Below, one piece after another: positions 57,401 to 64,000 of a DNA stretch of 64,000 nt. The notes under the pieces were generated by a model. It saw only the letters and a list, made by a program, of their open reading frames with translations. It ran no database searches and was not told where the DNA came from. The position numbers were made by a program, and so were the translations under genes. Location: assembly GCA_958299035.1 (NCBI GenBank), contig CATQJL010000305.1, positions 61,148,486-61,212,485 of the forward strand, in the 5' to 3' direction. The DNA is from Cylicocyclus nassatus (Eukaryota; Nematoda; Chromadorea; Rhabditida; Strongylidae). The first letter of the stretch is position 1, and the number at the start of each line of letters is the position of its first letter.

Positions 57401-60400
57401 GGGAAGCAAAGAAGCCCTAACATGCTGTATACCATTCGAAAGCTGAGATCATGGAGAATCGACGTAGACCGTCGACTTTTTTCTAGGTCTTCTGTGCCGC
57501 GAGATATGAGGGATTTTATGTGCTTCAAAAATTAACTGATTTTGTGTCCTCACTTTCTGCTCTCCAAATGAATGCTACGAGAAAGTCGACGGTCTACGTT
57601 TGTTAATGAAGACTTGCTCTTTAACACAGATAGATAAGCAGCAGTGATTAGGTCTTCATTTGGCAGAAATCTGCTGTTGAAAATGACCATGTTTTCAGAT
57701 AAAATGCGGTGTATCTCTCGGTAGAGGGGGGCTAGAAAGAAGTCGACGGTCTAGGTCGAATCCCCTTTTCCTGAGCTTTCGAATGGTATATAGGTTGCTG
57801 GGCGAAAAAACGGACCAGTTTTCAAAAATGGGGTGGAGATATTTACTATTAGCTTGCTCCAATCCGGCTCCACCAATGTATTGGCTTTTATCGGTTACCG
57901 GAGAAAATGATTTTTAGAGCCGGGAAGCAAAGAAGCCCTAACATGCTGTATACCATTCGAAAGCTGAGATCATGGAGAATCGACGTAGACCGTCGACTTT
58001 TTTCTAGGTCTTCTGTGCCGCGAGATATGAGGGATTTTATGTGCTTCAAAAATTAACTGATTTTGTGTCCTCACTTTCTGCTCTCCAAATGAATGCTACG
58101 AGAAAGTCGACGGTCTACGTTTGTTAATGAAGACTTGCTCTTTAACACAGATAGATAAGCAGCAGTGATTAGGTCTTCATTTGGCAGAAATCTGCTGTTG
58201 AAAATGACCATGTTTTCAGATAAAATGCGGTGTATCTCTCGGTAGAGGGGGGGCTAGAAAGAAGTCGACGGTCTAGGTCGAATCCCCTTTTCCTGAGCTT
58301 TCGAATGGTATATAGGTTTGCTGGGCGAAAAAACGGACCAGTTTTCAAAAATGGGGTGGAGATATTTACTATTAGCTTGCTCCAATCCGGCTCCACCAAT
58401 GTATTGGCTTTTATCGGTTACCGGAGAAAATGATTTTTAGAGCCGGGAAGCAAAGAAGCCCTAACATGCTGTATACCATTCGAAAGCTGAGATCATGGAG
58501 AATCGACGTAGACCGTCGACTTTTTTCTAGGTCTTCTGTGCCGCGAGATATGAGGGATTTTATGTGCTTCAAAAATTAACTGATTTTGTGTCCTCACTTT
58601 CTGCTCTCCAAATGAATGCTACGAGAAAGTCGACGGTCTACGTTTGTTAATGAAGACTTGCTCTTTAACACAGATAGATAAGCAGCAGTGATTAGGTCTT
58701 CATTTGGCAGAAATCTGCTGTTGAAAATGACCATGTTTTCAGATAAAATGCGGTGTATCTCTCGGTAGAGGGGGGCTAGAAAGAAGTCGACGGTCTAGGT
58801 CGAATCCCCTTTTCCTGAGCTTTCGAATGGTATATAGGTTGCTGGGCGAAAAAACGGACCAGTTTTCAAAAATGGGGTGGAGATATTTACTATTAGCTTG
58901 CTCCAATCCGGCTCCACCAATGTATTGGCTTTTATCGGTTACCGGAGAAAATGATTTTTAGAGCCGGGAAGCAAAGAAGCCCTAACATGCTGTATACCAT
59001 TCGAAAGCTGAGATCATGGAGAATCGACGTAGACCGTCGACTTTTTTCTAGGTCTTCTGTGCCGCGAGATATGAGGGATTTTATGTGCTTCAAAAATTAA
59101 CTGATTTTGTGTCCTCACTTTCTGCTCTCCAAATGAATGCTACGAGAAAGTCGACGGTCTACGTTTGTTAATGAAGACTTGCTCTTTAACACAGATAGAT
59201 AAGCAGCAGTGATTAGGTCTTCATTTGGCAGAAATCTGCTGTTGAAAATGACCATGTTTTCAGATAAAATGCGGTGTATCTCTCGGTAGAGGGGGGCTAG
59301 AAAGAAGTCGACGGTCTAGGTCGAATCCCCTTTTCCTGAGCTTTCGAATGGTATATAGGTTGCTGGGCGAAAAAACGGACCAGTTTTCAAAAATGGGGTG
59401 GAGATATTTACTATTAGCTTGCTCCAATCCGGCTCCACCAATGTATTGGCTTTTATCGGTTACCGGAGAAAATGATTTTTAGAGCCGGGAAGCAAAGAAG
59501 CCCTAACATGCTGTATACCATTCGAAAGCTGAGATCATGGAGAATCGACGTAGACCGTCGACTTTTTTCTAGGTCTTCTGTGCCGCGAGATATGAGGGAT
59601 TTTATGTGCTTCAAAAATTAACTGATTTTGTGTCCTCACTTTCTGCTCTCCAAATGAATGCTACGAGAAAGTCGACGGTCTACGTTTGTTAATGAAGACT
59701 TGCTCTTTAACACAGATAGATAAGCAGCAGTGATTAGGTCTTCATTTGGCAGAAATCTGCTGTTGAAAATGACCATGTTTTCAGATAAAATGCGGTGTAT
59801 CTCTCGGTAGAGGGGGGCTAGAAAGAAGTCGACGGTCTAGGTCGAATCCCCTTTTCCTGAGCTTTCGAATGGTATATAGGTTGCTGGGCGAAAAAACGGA
59901 CCAGTTTTCAAAAATGGGGTGGAGATATTTACTATTAGCTTGCTCCAATCCGGCTCCACCAATGTATTGGCTTTTATCGGTTACCGGAGAAAATGATTTT
60001 TAGAGCCGGGAAGCAAAGAAGCCCTAACATGCTGTATACCATTCGAAAGCTGAGATCATGGAGAATCGACGTAGACCGTCGACTTTTTTCTAGGTCTTCT
60101 GTGCCGCGAGATATGAGGGATTTTATGTGCTTCAAAAATTAACTGATTTTGTGTCCTCACTTTCTGCTCTCCAAATGAATGCTACGAGAAAGTCGACGGT
60201 CTACGTTTGTTAATGAAGACTTGCTCTTTAACACAGATAGATAAGCAGCAGTGATTAGGTCTTCATTTGGCAGAAATCTGCTGTTGAAAATGACCATGTT
60301 TTCAGATAAAATGCGGTGTATCTCTCGGTAGAGGGGGGCTAGAAAGAAGTCGACGGTCTAGGTCGAATCCCCTTTTCCTGAGCTTTCGAATGGTATATAG

Positions 60401-63400
60401 GTTGCTGGGCGAAAAAACGGACCAGTTTTCAAAAATGGGGTGGAGATATTTACTATTAGCTTGCTCCAATCCGGCTCCACCAATGTATTGGCTTTTATCG
60501 GTTACCGGAGAAAATGATTTTTAGAGCCGGGAAGCAAAGAAGCCCTAACATGCTGTATACCATTCGAAAGCTGAGATCATGGAGAATCGACGTAGACCGT
60601 CGACTTTTTTCTAGGTCTTCTGTGCCGCGAGATATGAGGGATTTTATGTGCTTCAAAAATTAACTGATTTTGTGTCCTCACTTTCTGCTCTCCAAATGAA
60701 TGCTACGAGAAAGTCGACGGTCTACGTTTGTTAATGAAGACTTGCTCTTTAACACAGATAGATAAGCAGCAGTGATTAGGTCTTCATTTGGCAGAAATCT
60801 GCTGTTGAAAATGACCATGTTTTCAGATAAAATGCGGTGTATCTCTCGGTAGAGGGGGGCTAGAAAGAAGTCGACGGTCTAGGTCGAATCCCCTTTTCCT
60901 GAGCTTTCGAATGGTATATAGGTTGCTGGGCGAAAAAACGGACCAGTTTTCAAAAATGGGGTGGAGATATTTACTATTAGCTTGCTCCAATCCGGCTCCA
61001 CCAATGTATTGGCTTTTATCGGTTACCGGAGAAAATGATTTTTAGAGCCGGGAAGCAAAGAAGCCCTAACATGCTGTATACCATTCGAAAGCTGAGATCA
61101 TGGAGAATCGACGTAGACCGTCGACTTTTTTCTAGGTCTTCTGTGCCGCGAGATATGAGGGATTTTATGTGCTTCAAAAATTAACTGATTTTGTGTCCTC
61201 ACTTTCTGCTCTCCAAATGAATGCTACGAGAAAGTCGACGGTCTACGTTTGTTAATGAAGACTTGCTCTTTAACACAGATAGATAAGCAGCAGTGATTAG
61301 GTCTTCATTTGGCAGAAATCTGCTGTTGAAAATGACCATGTTTTCAGATAAAATGCGGTGTATCTCTCGGTAGAGGGGGGCTAGAAAGAAGTCGACGGTC
61401 TAGGTCGAATCCCCTTTTCCTGAGCTTTCGAATGGTATATAGGTTGCTGGGCGAAAAAACGGACCAGTTTTCAAAAATGGGGTGGAGATATTTACTATTA
61501 GCTTGCTCCAATCCGGCTCCACCAATGTATTGGCTTTTATCGGTTACCGGAGAAAATGATTTTTAGAGCCGGGAAGCAAAGAAGCCCTAACATGCTGTAT
61601 ACCATTCGAAAGCTGAGATCATGGAGAATCGACGTAGACCGTCGACTTTTTTCTAGGTCTTCTGTGCCGCGAGATATGAGGGATTTTATGTGCTTCAAAA
61701 ATTAACTGATTTTGTGTCCTCACTTTCTGCTCTCCAAATGAATGCTACGAGAAAGTCGACGGTCTACGTTTGTTAATGAAGACTTGCTCTTTAACACAGA
61801 TAGATAAGCAGCAGTGATTAGGTCTTCATTTGGCAGAAATCTGCTGTTGAAAATGACCATGTTTTCAGATAAAATGCGGTGTATCTCTCGGTAGAGGGGG
61901 GCTAGAAAGAAGTCGACGGTCTAGGTCGAATCCCCTTTTCCTGAGCTTTCGAATGGTATATAGGTTGCTGGGCGAAAAAACGGACCAGTTTTCAAAAATG
62001 GGGTGGAGATATTTACTATTAGCTTGCTCCAATCCGGCTCCACCAATGTATTGGCTTTTATCGGTTACCGGAGAAAATGATTTTTAGAGCCGGGAAGCAA
62101 AGAAGCCCTAACATGCTGTATACCATTCGAAAGCTGAGATCATGGAGAATCGACGTAGACCGTCGACTTTTTTCTAGGTCTTCTGTGCCGCGAGATATGA
62201 GGGATTTTATGTGCTTCAAAAATTAACTGATTTTGTGTCCTCACTTTCTGCTCTCCAAATGAATGCTACGAGAAAGTCGACGGTCTACGTTTGTTAATGA
62301 AGACTTGCTCTTTAACACAGATAGATAAGCAGCAGTGATTAGGTCTTCATTTGGCAGAAATCTGCTGTTGAAAATGACCATGTTTTCAGATAAAATGCGG
62401 TGTATCTCTCGGTAGAGGGGGGCTAGAAAGAAGTCGACGGTCTAGGTCGAATCCCCTTTTCCTGAGCTTTCGAATGGTATATAGGTTGCTGGGCGAAAAA
62501 ACGGACCAGTTTTCAAAAATGGGGTGGAGATATTTACTATTAGCTTGCTCCAATCCGGCTCCACCAATGTATTGGCTTTTATCGGTTACCGGAGAAAATG
62601 ATTTTTAGAGCCGGGAAGCAAAGAAGCCCTAACATGCTGTATACCATTCGAAAGCTGAGATCATGGAGAATCGACGTAGACCGTCGACTTTTTTCTAGGT
62701 CTTCTGTGCCGCGAGATATGAGGGATTTTATGTGCTTCAAAAATTAACTGATTTTGTGTCCTCACTTTCTGCTCTCCAAATGAATGCTACGAGAAAGTCG
62801 ACGGTCTACGTTTGTTAATGAAGACTTGCTCTTTAACACAGATAGATAAGCAGCAGTGATTAGGTCTTCATTTGGCAGAAATCTGCTGTTGAAAATGACC
62901 ATGTTTTCAGATAAAATGCGGTGTATCTCTCGGTAGAGGGGGGCTAGAAAGAAGTCGACGGTCTAGGTCGAATCCCCTTTTCCTGAGCTTTCGAATGGTA
63001 TATAGGTTGCTGGGCGAAAAAACGGACCAGTTTTCAAAAATGGGGTGGAGATATTTACTATTAGCTTGCTCCAATCCGGCTCCACCAATGTATTGGCTTT
63101 TATCGGTTACCGGAGAAAATGATTTTTAGAGCCGGGAAGCAAAGAAGCCCTAACATGCTGTATACCATTCGAAAGCTGAGATCATGGAGAATCGACGTAG
63201 ACCGTCGACTTTTTTCTAGGTCTTCTGTGCCGCGAGATATGAGGGATTTTATGTGCTTCAAAAATTAACTGATTTTGTGTCCTCACTTTCTGCTCTCCAA
63301 ATGAATGCTACGAGAAAGTCGACGGTCTACGTTTGTTAATGAAGACTTGCTCTTTAACACAGATAGATAAGCAGCAGTGATTAGGTCTTCATTTGGCAGA

Positions 63401-64000
63401 AATCTGCTGTTGAAAATGACCATGTTTTCAGATAAAATGCGGTGTATCTCTCGGTAGAGGGGGGCTAGAAAGAAGTCGACGGTCTAGGTCGAATCCCCTT
63501 TTCCTGAGCTTTCGAATGGTATATAGGTTGCTGGGCGAAAAAACGGACCAGTTTTCAAAAATGGGGTGGAGATATTTACTATTAGCTTGCTCCAATCCGG
63601 CTCCACCAATGTATTGGCTTTTATCGGTTACCGGAGAAAATGATTTTTAGAGCCGGGAAGCAAAGAAGCCCTAACATGCTGTATACCATTCGAAAGCTGA
63701 GATCATGGAGAATCGACGTAGACCGTCGACTTTTTTCTAGGTCTTCTGTGCCGCGAGATATGAGGGATTTTATGTGCTTCAAAAATTAACTGATTTTGTG
63801 TCCTCACTTTCTGCTCTCCAAATGAATGCTACGAGAAAGTCGACGGTCTACGTTTGTTAATGAAGACTTGCTCTTTAACACAGATAGATAAGCAGCAGTG
63901 ATTAGGTCTTCATTTGGCAGAAATCTGCTGTTGAAAATGACCATGTTTTCAGATAAAATGCGGTGTATCTCTCGGTAGAGGGGGGCTAGAAAGAAGTCGA
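54499..64000 (-). repeat. 521-bp satellite array in reverse orientation, about 18 copies, runs off the window
   Basis: Reverse complement of the monomer at 24407-37872, same period. Single-base indels in homopolymers and one extra base (near 55116, 55665, 56157, 56276, 56788, 56955, 58249, 58317) all fall before 58400. After that, copies look identical to the end of the window. Confidence 0.97.

Overview
The window is eukaryotic and looks like a parasitic nematode, most probably a strongylid (hookworm-like) worm. Introns are short to medium with TTTCAG/TTTTAG acceptors, coding density is low, and RTE-type LINE, GIY-YIG retroelement debris and many foldback DNA elements are present. The species is an inference from memory of related sequences; no search was run. 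The sequence is a scaffold of three contigs joined by two gaps of exactly 500 N (23881-24380, 53973-54472). Adapter sequence is embedded at the contig edges and once inside a satellite array.

Layout. (1) 234-3434, + strand: the 3' part of a multi-exon alkaline phosphatase gene; its N-terminal half lies upstream of the window. (2) 3743-4200: a foldback element in otherwise featureless DNA. (3) About 5745-22235: left arm of an old inverted segmental duplication, whose partner is about 42070-53940 in reverse. Each arm holds one copy of an unrecognised secreted-protein gene built from tiny phase-0 exons: 8146-15096 (+) and 47196-51461 (-). Both have a TATA box, a signal peptide split over the first two exons, alternating acidic and Gly/Pro-rich modules, and a shared C-terminus. 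The left arm later gained a TA-flanked MITE, TTA-flanked MITEs and a 2.9 kb LINE; the right arm preserves the empty site for three of these. (4) At the inner end of each arm lies a large composite foldback with remnants of a GIY-YIG endonuclease. (5) 22843-23870: a broken second copy of alkaline phosphatase exons 2-5. (6) 24407-37872: about 26 tandem copies of a 521-bp satellite, ended by a 700-bp foldback inserted in a monomer. (7) 38579-42020: decayed unrecognised coding DNA, a GIY-YIG fragment, a small foldback and a 30-bp minisatellite. (8) The right arm. (9) 54499-64000 and beyond: the same satellite in reverse orientation, about 18 copies.

Functionally, two protein-coding systems stand out. 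One is a membrane-anchored alkaline phosphatase. The other is a pair of divergent paralogues resembling in architecture, not in sequence, the micro-exon genes of schistosomes. The latter is the best candidate for something undescribed. Much of the rest is repeat DNA, and part of the large-scale geometry may depend on how the contigs were scaffolded.
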